Positions 28,701 through 35,563 of a stretch of 64,000 bases of DNA are shown piece by piece (the first letter of the stretch is position 1; every line of letters starts with the position of its first letter). The notes beneath the pieces were generated by a model that made no database searches, was not told where the DNA came from, and saw only the letters and a program-made list of their open reading frames with translations. The stretch covers positions 372,001-436,000 of the forward strand of contig NZ_WPNZ01000005.1 in assembly GCF_009755605.1 (NCBI RefSeq), given 5' to 3'. The translations under genes were made by a program, and so were the position numbers. This DNA is from Streptomyces typhae. GTDB lineage: Bacteria > Actinomycetota > Actinomycetes > Streptomycetales > Streptomycetaceae.

Positions 28701-29269
28701 ACGGCAGGCCCCCGCAGGTCGAACACATAGGCAAGACGGCCCGCGGCGAGACTGGAGTTGTTGCCTGTTACGTAGCGCCCGTCTATGTGTCCGCGCTCCG
28801 CGCCGATCCGGCCGTAGTCGTCGTGCATGAGGCCCACGAACGAGCCCACTCCGGTGCCGCCGACGGCTTCGGGCGGCATGCCCGCGTCGTACAGGGCGTC
28901 CAGGACGGTCTCCAGGAGCAGCCGCTGCTGCGGGTCCATGCTCTCCGCTTCGCGGGGCGAGATGCGGAAGGAGGCACTGTCGAAGCGGGTCACGTCTTCC
29001 AGATAGCCCGCTCGCCGGTCGCCGTGTCGGCCCGGCGGTGGCGTGCCGACCCCGGAGTACCCCGCGCACCACAGGTCCCAGAACTCGCCGATGCTCGCGG
29101 CACCGGGCAGTTGTGCGGCCATGCCGACGATGGCGATCGGCTCATCGGCTTTCCCGGACGGTTGTCGCTCCGTCCTGGCGCGGATGCGCGCGGCGAGGCG
29201 CGCCCGCTGCTCGGTGGTGAGATGGGGGAGTTTCTCCGCGGTCAGGGGGGTCAGCTGCTCTGCGCTCAT
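19781..29269 (-). CDS. Modular type I PKS: KS-KR-ACP-KS-AT-DH-KR-ACP
   Basis: ATG 29269 gives 3162 residues. Module 1: KS about 42-450 (Cys196 in NTACSSSL, HGTGT, NIGHLEAAAG), no AT, KR about 650-990 (NADPH loop TGGGGALG), ACP with Ser1144 in LGLDSSLA. Module 2: KS about 1232-1657 (Cys1400), AT about 1755-2050 (Ser1850 in GHSVGE; HAFH, so malonyl-CoA expected), DH with His2160 in HQVYDRVVVP (Asp where the motif has Gly) and Asp2421 in LLDSLLQ, KR (TGASGALG near 2790), ACP with Ser3112. There is no thioesterase. Several linkers are tandem repeats (SEHAER, HPAEPR, DLQGLQ, SASA). Module 2 has the same domain order as iterative 6-MSA-type synthases. Confidence 0.93.
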   Translation of the reverse strand: MSAEQLTPLTAEKLPHLTTEQRARLAARIRARTERQPSGKADEPIAIVGMAAQLPGAASIGEFWDLWCAGYSGVGTPPPGRHGDRRAGYLEDVTRFDSASFRISPREAESMDPQQRLLLETVLDALYDAGMPPEAVGGTGVGSFVGLMHDDYGRIGAERGHIDGRYVTGNNSSLAAGRLAYVFDLRGPAVTVNTACSSSLVAVHLARQSLLLEECDVALAGGGNLLLHPDSTLMYEQAGALSPGGECRTFDASADGYVRGEGVGVVVLKRLSDALAANDTIHALIRATAINQDGRSVGLTAPSARAQQQLLAATLARSGLSADDIGYHQAHGTGTALGDPLEVSALMHAVTGRRSARQHLAVTSIKTNIGHLEAAAGIAGLIATTLTVREGLIPPHRNLTHPNPATDWDNAHITIPTTPTPWITTHTPRRATLSSFGISGTNAHTIIEQAPSPERAPKPSVPRPPRGPRERYWWPEHSQGSKSSQVSQNSEGSEGSEGSKGSGGTAQAFSGAEQTSSPVARAPRSYFPHWRPLAHPARVPARGHWLLLDDSRGTADVLRERLARDGVRVTVVGHPDGGDPWPLAEVRDALAAKDVDEVVCLADEALPQRTDALPQPTSECDGDAVLSQVTRLTTAVLDVTRALARSLPAARLTLVTRGGQATEPGQLVVPQQSAVWGIGRVISSEHPEVRCRRIDLDPTGDAGNDEGPAAMHEGDRLVDDIAASSSDGPRGRGAEDDTALRAGTRYGLRLSDEAPDAVNDTVKRTGTRHAEKSEHAERSEHAERSEHAEHSRHAEYPVHSAYSGYVPRGDGTYVVTGGGGALGLHCARWLVGHGAGRVLLVGRSPRPPEATARALAELTAGGAELSYTQADISRVDDCTRLFDELTADGAPLRGIVHAAGVLDDSLILHATREQAERVLRPKVAGGWNVHRAALKQRHTLDFVVYFSSQAVLLGTVGQSAYAAANAYLDGLALHGRAQGLPALSVAWGPWAGGGMADRAPRSAGRLWDAAGISLLAPTDATAELARLIGGDAATATCLAVDWERYRRHLGGRTPARLRTAEEPEHRSAPHAADRSVQKTAERPVRDTADQPARGTTARPVKDTTDRPAQDAAEVLDRVLRDILRLPPEASVDPGRPFMDLGLDSSLAVELRNRLMADLDVPLSSTVTFEFPTVGELAEHLRDGGDTAVRAQGAPASAGSAPEAGRQPVRAADAPVERTPSVAAPREEDEDVVAIVGMACRFPGGADGVDAYWRLLCEGRDAITDVPADRWRTEDLASGDGEPLAGSLRRGGFLTEPVDTFDAAFFGLSDHETARLDPQQRLLLETAWESLADAAIAPDGLKGSRGGVFLSLYYNDYARLAERAGSHDAHTGLGNLNSLAAGRLSYLLGLRGPSLVVDTACSSSLVAVHLARQSLLQGESDIAFAGGASLMLTPEASLSLAGMQAVAADGRCKTFDASADGFGRGEGVGVVVLKRLSDALAANDTIHALIRCTAINQDGRSAGLTAPNARAQQQLLDAALTQSGLNADDIGYHQAHGTGTALGDPLELSALTHAVTGRRSARQHLAVTSIKTNIGHLEAAAGIAGLIATTLTVREGLIPPHRNLTHPNPATDWDNAHITIPTTPTPWITTHTPRRATLSSFGISGTNAHTIIEQAPPALDRPTAVADSGGTHALLLSARSAEALRALADRYLTHLRTTRDTLPDIACTSAVGRTHLPHRLAVLAEDKEQARAALSSAVRGARHPQLVSGGRASGGTARVAFLFTGQGSQYAGMGRELYTHWPTARAALDTCARTLDPLLPHPLLSVLLDPEQRQLLDRTQYTQPALFAVQFALVRLWESWGVRPDVVIGHSVGEFAAAHTAGALGLDDALRLLARRGRLMGALPEGGAMASVFASPDTVAEALDRTGVRALSVAADNGPSHVVVSGPHPEVEKLLGHLREQGVRTVALNVSHAFHSALLDPMLDDLSAAARAVTPRTPEISLVSNLTGEIVRDGADLDGDYWARHARGTVRFREGVRHLADATHLVEIGPAPVLLQFARACLPEAPVAGWLPSLHPKHPASRQLLSSAAALHAHGVDVDWSAVHRERPRTKVSLPGYPYDRRRHWIAEAGASAAAPGNAPAPATATGDDALIGTGGPSPFTDHAAFTVEHRTTQPPLLAAHQVYDRVVVPGAVHLARALAAGERLLGPGPVTVEQAGFTRALTLAPGETRRTDTVCTPAPEAASTWNVRVASSDARDAAGRRPMDADWTLHAQCRLRAGTGPEEPGRRKPGHPVEPGHPVEPGHPAEPRHPAEPRHPAEPRHPAEPGGQGPGLGEPGRQESGPAGPDRQKPAPAVPGPRKPGPIERGAQEPGRPEEIRSRCHEVVTEDAFYERFSRHALTYGPDFRWIAEVRRGPGESLARIRADGPHDHLADYRCHPGLLDSLLQLLVFALPQAFAAAPDGRATVPVAVERVTSYGVPGGTMWAHAVAHEDAEDDPHTGRGDVVLWRDGVGPVLRLEGVVLRPAPRATLLGEGHAPFLAERPSSGLSPTGSPPLGTYQLGFRALDEAARELSPRTWLLVGGEPHVAGRLAGELRERGHTCLTRPALPESLPAGPVEVVCLDAVSSNSASVSEIPNTVASAAQAGLHTALRAAVGACRRLLADGATGARRLTFVTRRAVARRDGDTVDPRGASLWGYARVVAQEHRDLGARRLDIGDIEGDLGALAAELVADRADDEVVIRDGRATATRIDTVEDALDTPEHRSPDLQDLQGLQDLQGLSGLQGLSGFQDPPDVPDVPDIPVKAAGTYLVTGASGALGRLTVHLLLARGAGRVALVSRGGANATPPGPAEADDRVRGYSCDVADPAQVDALMARLRTEGPPLRGIVHAAGVLDDAPVTHLTWERCAKVLAAKADGAWNLHLATRADPLEFFVCFSSLAALLGTAGQGNYAAANGFLDGLAQLRRSQGLPATSVGWGPWNVGMAGRLHGPAQERLRRTGLLPQHAHESLAAAARLITGGPAAGAVARVDWHAATGTLHLPHARDLASAPTAPSPSPPPPPPPISASASASASASAKADTDTDAEAARASSGTNPASMHDVLLQHLTDLLGTSAVPDARDGTQGDLALSDLGVDSLLGTELRGRLSAALGVPLPVTLIYDHPTLRRLTDYLCRASAKGTNDGTQP
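24307..24617 (-). repeat. KS2 C-terminal tract, near-identical to 27919-28229
   Basis: These 311 nt match the KS1 tract at 27919-28229 with about five mismatches, and the flanking KS sequence diverges sharply on both sides. The pattern indicates recent gene conversion or duplication between the two ketosynthase domains. Confidence 0.9.
27919..28229 (-). repeat. KS1 C-terminal tract, near-identical to 24307-24617
   Basis: Partner of the KS2 tract. It begins at gtgcttgttcgatgatgg and ends at caccgcgtgc. It encodes the end of the KS from the region around the last catalytic His (NIGHLEAAAG) to the domain end (GISGTNAHTIIEQA). Confidence 0.9.
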
Positions 29270-29274
29270 GGGTA

Positions 29275-31818
29275 TCAGACGTTCTCCTCGTCGGCCTGGG
29301 CGGCCAACAACGTGGTGAGTTCGGTGTCGAGGAGGCGGGCTGCCTCGTGCAGACCGAAGCGCTCGGTGAGCGAGCCGAGGACCGCGTCGAGGTCGTCGCC
29401 TCCCTGCTCCGGGCCCGGCGCGCCGCGCCGTAGGTCGCGGATGTGGTGACAGAGGGCGTCGATCGTGGGGTGCTCGTAGATCAGCGTGGGGGCCAGGTCG
29501 AGGCCGAGGCTGTCCATGAGGGCGTGCCGCAGCTCCAGTCCGGTCAGGGATCCGATGCCCGCGTCGGACAGAGGCAGGGAGGCATCGGGCACGTACCCGA
29601 GAACGCGTTCGACAGCGCCGGCGACGTGGCTCCGCACATCCTGGACCTCCTGGACCTCCTGGACCTCCTGGACCTCCTGGACCGCTTGGACCTCCTGGAC
29701 CGCGTAGACCGTCTGAACGGCCTGGACGGCGTCCTTCGGATCGGCATGGGAGCGCACGGCGTCGCACCGGTCGGCCGTGCCAGCCGCGGTACTCGTGGCC
29801 GTCGCGGCAGTCGTGGCCGGTGTGACAGCAGCCAGGTCGGTCGCGGCGGATGCCCAGTAGCGGCCGTGGGTCCAGGGGTGCGCGGGCAGGCGTACGGTGC
29901 GGCCGGGGCGCAGCGTGTCGCTCCAGGCGATGTCCTCCCCCGCTTCGTAGCGGCGTACGAGTCGCGCCGCGGTGCCGGTGGTGTCGGACTCTCCGACTGC
30001 GTCCGGGGATCCGGTCGGGTCCCCGGCGAGGGCGCGGTCGAGGGCTTCGAGGAGGTCCTCGTGAGTGTGGGCGAGCAGCAGCAGACGGCAGGGGTGATGG
30101 TCCCGGCGGGCCCCTGCTGTCCAGGCGATGTCCCTGAGCGAGGGCGGCACTTCGGCGGCGGTCAACAGCCGCCGATAGTCGGCACACAGCTTGAGCAGCG
30201 CTTCCGGCGTACGGGCGGACAGCGCCACCGGCCAGGGCTCGGGGTCCCCCGGAGCGGCCATGTCCTGGGCTCCGTAGGCACCGCGACTCGTTCCGCCGCG
30301 ACCCGTTCCCTCGTGATCGACTCTGTCCGGGGCTGTTCCGTCCGGGGCTGTTCCGTCCAGGGTCGTTCCGTCCGGGTCCGTTCCGCCCGGATCCGCGGCG
30401 GCGTACGGGCCCACGGGCGGCGCCAGCACGACGTGCCCGTTGGCGCCCATGAGCCCGAACGAGCTCACCCCCGCGTAGCCGACGACGCCCTCGCCCACGG
30501 GCCAGGGTGCGTGGCCTTCGGACAGCGCGAGGCCCTCGCTCTGCGCGTGCGGTGCGGGCGGGTGGCTGTGGAGGGTGGGGACGAGCTGCCGGTGCTCGAT
30601 CATCAGGGCCACTTTGACCAGGCCGAGCAGACCGGCCGCCGCCTCGGTGTGCCCGACGTTGGTCTTCACCGAGCCGACGAGGAGGGGGGTGCCGCGGCGG
30701 GGGAGCGCGGCGAGGCCGGTCAGCTCCACCCGGTCCCCCACGGGTGTCCCCGTGCCGTGCGCCTCGACGTAGGTCAGCTCGTCGGCGGTGATGCCCGCGT
30801 CGGCACAGGCACGGTGGACGACGGCTTGTTGCGCGTGGTGGCTGGGGGCGAGGAAGTCGCCGCTGCGGGACGCGTCGTGGTTGAGCGCGCTGCCCGCGAC
30901 GACGGCGTAGATCCGGTCGCCTGCCGCACGGGCGTCCGCCAGCCGCTTCAGGGCGACGACGACCACCGCCTCCGAGCGGGCGAAACCGTCGGCTGCCGCC
31001 GAGCCGAACTTGCAACGGCCGTCGGCGGCCAGCATCCCCGCGGCGCCGAACGCGGCCCCGGTCTCCTCGGCCAGAACGAGGTTGGCCGCCCCGGCCAGGG
31101 CCAGGTCGCACTCGCCGCTCCGCAGCCCGTGCAGCGCGAGATGCAGCGCGGTCAGGCCGGAGGACCGGTCGGTGTCCAGGACGACGCTTGGCCCGCAGCG
31201 CCGGAGATGATGACTGAGCCGCGCGGCGGCGGACGCACGGGCGCCACCGACGACCGTGAGCAGGTCGGGGCGCGCGGCGGGGTGTCCGAGGGCTGCGTAG
31301 TCGTTGCTGCTGGTGGCGATGTAGACGCCGGTGGTGTGCTCTTCGGGCGACACGGGCGACACGGGCGACACGGGCGACACGGGCGGCATGGACGGCCCGT
31401 ACGACGCAGACGGCCCGGACGGCCCGGACGGCCCGGACGGCCCGGACGACACGGACGGCCCGGACAACACAGACGGCCCCGACGGCGCAGACGCCGCGGG
31501 AGTCAGGTGCAGCCCGCCGTCCTGCAGCGCCTCGCAGGCGACTTCGAGCAGCAGCCGGTGCTGCGGGTCCATGGTCGTGGCCTCGCGCGGTGCGATGCCG
31601 AAGAACTGGGCGTCGAACGCGTCGATGTCCCCGATGAGCCGGTCGCGGGGGTCGAGGTGTCCCGGCGACGGTCGGTCGGTCAGTCGGTGGTGCGGTATCT
31701 CCTGGCCTCCGGCGAGCAGCCGCCACAGGGCCGCGGGCCCTTGGACGCCGCCGGGAAGGCGGCATCCGATGCCCACGAGTGCGACAGCCGTGTCACCGTC
31801 AGCGGTGGCCGAACGCAA
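29275..31818 (-). CDS. PKS loading-type protein: Cys-less KS plus ACP
   Basis: Translation starts at TTG 31818: GGGAGG lies 4 nt upstream and the gene overlaps the end of the FAD monooxygenase by 20 nt; there is no better start before the KS motif VALVGIGCRLPGG. In this 847-residue protein the KS active-site DTACSS reads DTDRSSG, with Arg218 in place of Cys, while HGTGT and KTNVGHTEAAAG are kept. No AT domain follows, only a linker, then an ACP with Ser757 in AGIGSLTGLELR. It cannot condense by the normal mechanism; a decarboxylating, scaffolding or starter-transfer role is likely. Linkers hold PSG, PVS, GTxPDGT and VQE repeats. Confidence 0.85.
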   Translation of the reverse strand: MRSATADGDTAVALVGIGCRLPGGVQGPAALWRLLAGGQEIPHHRLTDRPSPGHLDPRDRLIGDIDAFDAQFFGIAPREATTMDPQHRLLLEVACEALQDGGLHLTPAASAPSGPSVLSGPSVSSGPSGPSGPSGPSASYGPSMPPVSPVSPVSPVSPEEHTTGVYIATSSNDYAALGHPAARPDLLTVVGGARASAAARLSHHLRRCGPSVVLDTDRSSGLTALHLALHGLRSGECDLALAGAANLVLAEETGAAFGAAGMLAADGRCKFGSAAADGFARSEAVVVVALKRLADARAAGDRIYAVVAGSALNHDASRSGDFLAPSHHAQQAVVHRACADAGITADELTYVEAHGTGTPVGDRVELTGLAALPRRGTPLLVGSVKTNVGHTEAAAGLLGLVKVALMIEHRQLVPTLHSHPPAPHAQSEGLALSEGHAPWPVGEGVVGYAGVSSFGLMGANGHVVLAPPVGPYAAADPGGTDPDGTTLDGTAPDGTAPDRVDHEGTGRGGTSRGAYGAQDMAAPGDPEPWPVALSARTPEALLKLCADYRRLLTAAEVPPSLRDIAWTAGARRDHHPCRLLLLAHTHEDLLEALDRALAGDPTGSPDAVGESDTTGTAARLVRRYEAGEDIAWSDTLRPGRTVRLPAHPWTHGRYWASAATDLAAVTPATTAATATSTAAGTADRCDAVRSHADPKDAVQAVQTVYAVQEVQAVQEVQEVQEVQEVQDVRSHVAGAVERVLGYVPDASLPLSDAGIGSLTGLELRHALMDSLGLDLAPTLIYEHPTIDALCHHIRDLRRGAPGPEQGGDDLDAVLGSLTERFGLHEAARLLDTELTTLLAAQADEENV

Positions 31819-33052
31819 TGATCCTCCCGATGTTGCTCGCGTCGAAGGCTTCGGCGGGGACGGTCTCCGGCCCGGCGAGATTGCCGAGCAGCGGGCCGGA
31901 CAAGCGCACGTCCCGCTGTGCCGTCCGATTCCAGGAGCGGCGCCTGCGGCGTCCTTCGTCGCTGAATGTGCAGCGGAGTTCGGTGGCGATGTGCGCGCTG
32001 ATGCGGAGCCTCCTCATGCGTTCCGAACGCTCCGCGTGATAGGGGTGGAAAATGTCCGGGGGCCAATTTCTGTCCGCCGTCAATGCCTCGGCGACCGAGC
32101 GGGCGTCCCTGAGGGCGATGGAAAGTCCTTGGCCGATGAGAGGGTCGCTCCATCCGGCCGCGTCACCTATGAGGACGAGTCCCGGAATGTTGACCCCTGT
32201 ACCAATCCAGGAGTCATTCATGGGGAGAACGGCGCAGGGCCCTTTCGGGATCGCGCTCAGCGGGTCGCATCCGGCGGGGAGCGGCAGTTCCTTGAGCAAT
32301 CCCAGATAGCGCTGTACCGCGTCGGGTCCACGGAGCTGGTTTCCGCGGGCCGCGGCCCAGAAGACGTAGGTGCGGACGAGTCCGGAGCGCCGGGGGAAGG
32401 CGAGGTAGTGGGCGTCGCCCTCGGTCGCGGCGGCGTTCTCCCCGGTGGGCCAGGGCAGTCCGCCGAGCAGCAGTCCGGCGCAGTAGGTGCGCGGTGTGGA
32501 GGTGGTCAGGGAGATGCCGGCCTGGCGGCGGGTCGTGGAGTGCCTGCCGTCGGCGCCGACGATCATCCGGCTCCGCACTTGGTGCCGCTCACCGGCTGCC
32601 TCGTAGGTGACCGCACCCGGCTCACCTGGATGAACGCGGATGTTCTGGGCTTCGCGGACGAGGTGCGCGCCGGAGGCGGCCGCGTGCTCCAGGAGGGCCG
32701 TCGAGGCGTCGGGGTGGCCGACGTTCAGGGGGCCGGGGATGCCAGGGATCGCGGTGGAGAGGTCGATGCCGGTGTCCCCGGCCTGGGCGTAGGACACGCC
32801 GTCGCCGCAGGCCACCATCGCGCCGGCGTAGCTTCCTCCGGCCCGCAGCAGCGTCTCTTCCAGGCCCAGTCGCCGGGCTTCGGCCACGCCCCAGGGCATG
32901 AGTGTCTCGCCTCGTACACGATCCCGGAAAAGCAGGGATTTTTCGAGGACGAGAACGTCGAGACCGTGGGCGGCGAGTTTGCCGGCCAGAGCGCTTCCCG
33001 CTATTCCTCCGCCGACGACAGTGACGTCGACGGCGGGCTGCGCGCGCGGCAT
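31799..33052 (-). CDS. FAD-dependent monooxygenase (aromatic hydroxylase type)
   Basis: ATG 33052 is coupled to a small upstream ORF by TGATG; GTG 33055 is an alternative. The 417-residue protein has the N-terminal dinucleotide fold VDVTVVGGGIAGSALAGKLA, the DG-type motif IVGADGRHSTTRRQAG, and GLVLIGDAAGWSDPLIGQGL near the C-terminus, typical of single-component FAD/NAD(P)H monooxygenases. I see no WxWxIP halogenase motif. It is first in the PKS operon and overlaps the loading PKS, suggesting oxidation of a starter or of the product. Confidence 0.85.
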   Translation of the reverse strand: MPRAQPAVDVTVVGGGIAGSALAGKLAAHGLDVLVLEKSLLFRDRVRGETLMPWGVAEARRLGLEETLLRAGGSYAGAMVACGDGVSYAQAGDTGIDLSTAIPGIPGPLNVGHPDASTALLEHAAASGAHLVREAQNIRVHPGEPGAVTYEAAGERHQVRSRMIVGADGRHSTTRRQAGISLTTSTPRTYCAGLLLGGLPWPTGENAAATEGDAHYLAFPRRSGLVRTYVFWAAARGNQLRGPDAVQRYLGLLKELPLPAGCDPLSAIPKGPCAVLPMNDSWIGTGVNIPGLVLIGDAAGWSDPLIGQGLSIALRDARSVAEALTADRNWPPDIFHPYHAERSERMRRLRISAHIATELRCTFSDEGRRRRRSWNRTAQRDVRLSGPLLGNLAGPETVPAEAFDASNIGRIIAFGHR

Positions 33053-33159
33053 CACGAAACGGTCGGGTCTGTTCCGCCTGTGTCGGATCCGTGGAATCTG
33101 TGGCGACGCGCGATCAAGGGCGTAAATGAGGGCGCGAAGAGGTCAGAGAAGCCTTTCAT
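33052..33159 (-). CDS. Short leader ORF, 35 residues, coupled to the FAD monooxygenase
   Basis: A GGGGGA motif precedes ATG 33159. The ORF (MKGFSDLFAPSFTPLIARRH at its start) ends in TGA that overlaps the monooxygenase ATG as TGATG. It lies just downstream of a good promoter, so it will be the first thing translated from this operon. It could be a leader peptide, a small protein, or simply the mRNA leader read by chance. No family is recognisable at this size. Confidence 0.45.
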   Translation of the reverse strand: MKGFSDLFAPSFTPLIARRHRFHGSDTGGTDPTVS

Positions 33160-33216
33160 GGTATCCCCCGTAAAAAATACGTCGGTGCGCAGATTGACCT
33201 GTCACCCGTATATCTC

Positions 33217-33246
33217 AAGCTACGATCCGGCTCTACCGAGTGTCAA
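33217..33246 (-). promoter_or_regulatory. Promoter of the FAD monooxygenase/PKS operon
   Basis: On the minus strand TTGACA (33246-33241), an 18-nt spacer and TAGCTT (33222-33217) fit a vegetative sigma promoter. The expected start is near 33210, about 50 nt before the leader ORF. The surrounding DNA is markedly AT-richer than the coding regions. Confidence 0.65.
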
Positions 33247-33283
33247 TCAATTTCTGAAACAATCTTGAATATGTTGCCCCTGT

Positions 33284-33300
33284 GGCGTGTGTGACACGCC
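33284..33300. promoter_or_regulatory. Perfect inverted repeat upstream of the PKS promoter
   Basis: ggcgtgt-gtg-acacgcc is a 17-nt palindrome about 38 bp upstream of the -35 box of the PKS operon and downstream of the laccase stop. It may be an operator or part of a terminator for the laccase gene. The short loop and absence of a T-run favour an operator. Confidence 0.45.
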
Positions 33301-33445
33301 TGGTATGCAATAGATAAAAGCGGAATCCTGGCACGTGTCGACATCGGCCGCCCCTTCCCGGAACAGTCACCTTGGGCGTCATTCCGAGAAGGGGCGGGAA
33401 GGGGCGAGAAGGGGCGGGATGGGGAGGGAAGGGGCGCGTAGGGAA
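33301..33445. other. Spacer between laccase stop and PKS promoter region
   Basis: This spacer contains a G-rich stretch of 8-9 nt repeats (gaaggggcg-type, about 33389-33440). No ORF with coding bias is present. Confidence 0.4.
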
Positions 33446-35563
33446 CTACTTCGGGTCGGGGTTCGCCACGGAATTGTCATGCCCGCCGTGCCCCGCGTGC
33501 GGGCTGAGGGCGGTCACTTCGCGCGGCTGGACGATGAACGGCCGCATCATGTGGGCGTCCTCGTGCTCCAGTACGTGGCAGTGGTAGACGAACCGCCCCG
33601 AGCCGCCGGTGAACTGTCCGACGACCGAGACGCGTTGCTCGCCGTAGGCCTGGACGGTGTCCTTCCAGCCCTCCTCGTGCACGCCGACCGGCAGCTTGCG
33701 CAGGGGGGCCACCGGTGTGACGGTCCCGCCCAGGGACGGGTCGAACCCCCGGATGTCGAAGGCGTCGCGGCTGATGACCTGGAAGGACGTCAGATGGATG
33801 TGCATGGGGTGCATCGGCGTGGCGGCGGCCATGGGCAGGTTGATCACGTTGGGTGCCAGGTTGAGGAACTCCCACTGCTCCCAGGCGTCCGACTCCACCG
33901 TGAACCCCGGGGTGTCGTCGAAGGTGCGGGCGATCCGCTCGTACGCCCGTATCCTGCCCGACGCGTTCGCTATCTCGATGATCCCGTCGCGGGCCTCGCC
34001 CACACGCTTCGTCTCGCGCATCTCCCAGATCTCCGGGTGCCCCCCGCCGCCCTTGGTCCCGGGCGGGGTCAGGACCACCAGGCGGTGGCCGTGGTGCGGG
34101 ATGTTCTCGTGGGTGATGCGGCGGAAGGACGGCGAGAGGACCGCCGGCAGCAGGAACGGATCGTACTCGCGCTGCGGGCGGACCCGGAACTGCAGGACGT
34201 GTGGGAACGGCAGCCCGCTGCCCGGATCGGGCTTCCCCGGAGCGACCTTGTCCGTGGTGTTGACGAGGCGCAGCCTGCGGCCGCGGAACCGGGAGAAGTC
34301 GATCAGCAGGTCCACGCGCTCGGCGGGCGCGAGCGCCAGCGGACCGTCGACGGCGACCGGCCGGGGCAGGAGTCCGGCGTCCGTGCCGATCTGCTTGACC
34401 GCCCCGGTGACCGTCTCGCCGGTCGCCTCGTCGATGAGCGCGAGGCGGTACACCCGGGCGTTGGAGGCGTTGAGGACACGGAAGCGGTACCAGCGCGCCG
34501 CGACCTCCAGATGCGGCCAGACGGCCCCGTTGACCAGCGTGTACGGGCCGCTGAAGGGCAGGGTGACGTTCTTGCCGTGCTCGTCCCGCTGGATGATCTC
34601 CGTCTTGTGCAGCAGCCGGCCCGACAGCCGGCCCTCCCCGTCGGTGTCGAGGTTGCGGTCGGCGATCATCAGCGGGACCTCGTACGCCCCGCTCGGGAGC
34701 GCCAGCGCGTCCTCCTCGACGTCCCGTACGAGGTACATTCCCGCGAGGCCGCTCTGTACGTTGAAACGCGTGATGTGCATGGCGTGGTCGTGGTACCAGA
34801 GGCCGCAGGCCCGCTGGTCGTTCGGGTACGAGGCGTACTGCGCCTCGTTGCGGGAGGTGCCGTTCTCCGGCCACCCGTCGTTGTCCGCGCCGGTGACCGC
34901 GCCGTGCAGATGCGTCACCGACCACGGCGGCAGCGCGGAGACGCCCTTGACCTCCTCGGCGCCCGCTTCCGTCCTGCCGGGACGGTTGGACGCGGGCGGC
35001 TGTTCCATCGGTACCTCGTAGGCGAGGACCGGGTAGTCGCCCTTGGCGATGTGATTGCGCCAGACGACCGTCAACGGCCTGCCCCGGCGTACCTCGATGG
35101 TGGGGCCCGGGACGTGTCCTTCGTACCCCCAGGCGCGGGTGGGCGGCAGTTGGGAGTGGAGCTGGACCCAGGTCTCGCGCAGATGCACGGTGAGTTCCCC
35201 GGCGCCCGTGGTCGCCCCCTCCTTCGTCGTGACCGTCCCGCGGTGCGGTCGCAGGACCGGCGGGATCGGCAACGGATCAAGATGCGGTACCAGTTCCACG
35301 GGCCCGGTTTCGACGGCACCCGTGCCACCCGTGCCACCCGTGACACCCGTGCCGCGCCCGCTGGCACTCTCGCCACCGGCTGCGGCCTCGCCGCTGGCTC
35401 CAGCTCCATCTCCAGCTCCGGATCCGGTTCCGGCTTCGCTCCCGGATACGGCTCCGACGCCGGCTTCGGTTCCGGTTCCGGTTCCGGTTCCATCTTCAGT
35501 TCCGGTTCCGTCGCCGGTGTCCGGCGGACTACCGGCACTCTGATCGATTTCGGACACGTTCAT
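33446..35563 (-). CDS. Multicopper oxidase, phenoxazinone synthase/bilirubin oxidase-like
   Basis: ATG 35563 starts 705 residues. The first 75 are a Gly/Thr/Glu/Ala low-complexity leader (TGTGTGTEAG-like), then three cupredoxin domains. All four copper motifs are intact: THLHGAV, WYHDHAMH, HPMHIHLTSF and YHCHVLEHEDAHMM (type 1 Cys, flanking His and Met). The sequence resembles o-aminophenol oxidases that make phenoxazinones and CotA-like laccases. No Tat or Sec signal is evident, so it may act in the cytoplasm. It lies between a PKS locus and an anthranilate locus, where an aminophenol oxidase would make sense, but it is transcribed alone. Confidence 0.85.
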   Translation of the reverse strand: MNVSEIDQSAGSPPDTGDGTGTEDGTGTGTGTEAGVGAVSGSEAGTGSGAGDGAGASGEAAAGGESASGRGTGVTGGTGGTGAVETGPVELVPHLDPLPIPPVLRPHRGTVTTKEGATTGAGELTVHLRETWVQLHSQLPPTRAWGYEGHVPGPTIEVRRGRPLTVVWRNHIAKGDYPVLAYEVPMEQPPASNRPGRTEAGAEEVKGVSALPPWSVTHLHGAVTGADNDGWPENGTSRNEAQYASYPNDQRACGLWYHDHAMHITRFNVQSGLAGMYLVRDVEEDALALPSGAYEVPLMIADRNLDTDGEGRLSGRLLHKTEIIQRDEHGKNVTLPFSGPYTLVNGAVWPHLEVAARWYRFRVLNASNARVYRLALIDEATGETVTGAVKQIGTDAGLLPRPVAVDGPLALAPAERVDLLIDFSRFRGRRLRLVNTTDKVAPGKPDPGSGLPFPHVLQFRVRPQREYDPFLLPAVLSPSFRRITHENIPHHGHRLVVLTPPGTKGGGGHPEIWEMRETKRVGEARDGIIEIANASGRIRAYERIARTFDDTPGFTVESDAWEQWEFLNLAPNVINLPMAAATPMHPMHIHLTSFQVISRDAFDIRGFDPSLGGTVTPVAPLRKLPVGVHEEGWKDTVQAYGEQRVSVVGQFTGGSGRFVYHCHVLEHEDAHMMRPFIVQPREVTALSPHAGHGGHDNSVANPDPK

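Noticed and set aside
31799..33052. Flavin-dependent halogenase
   Set aside because: The overall fold is similar, but the WxWxIP motif and halogenase Lys region are not visible; monooxygenase is the safer call.
29443..33268. Long plus-strand ORFs opposite the PKS loading gene and monooxygenase
   Set aside because: These are antisense shadows with low-complexity translation; motifs and overlaps all support the minus-strand genes.
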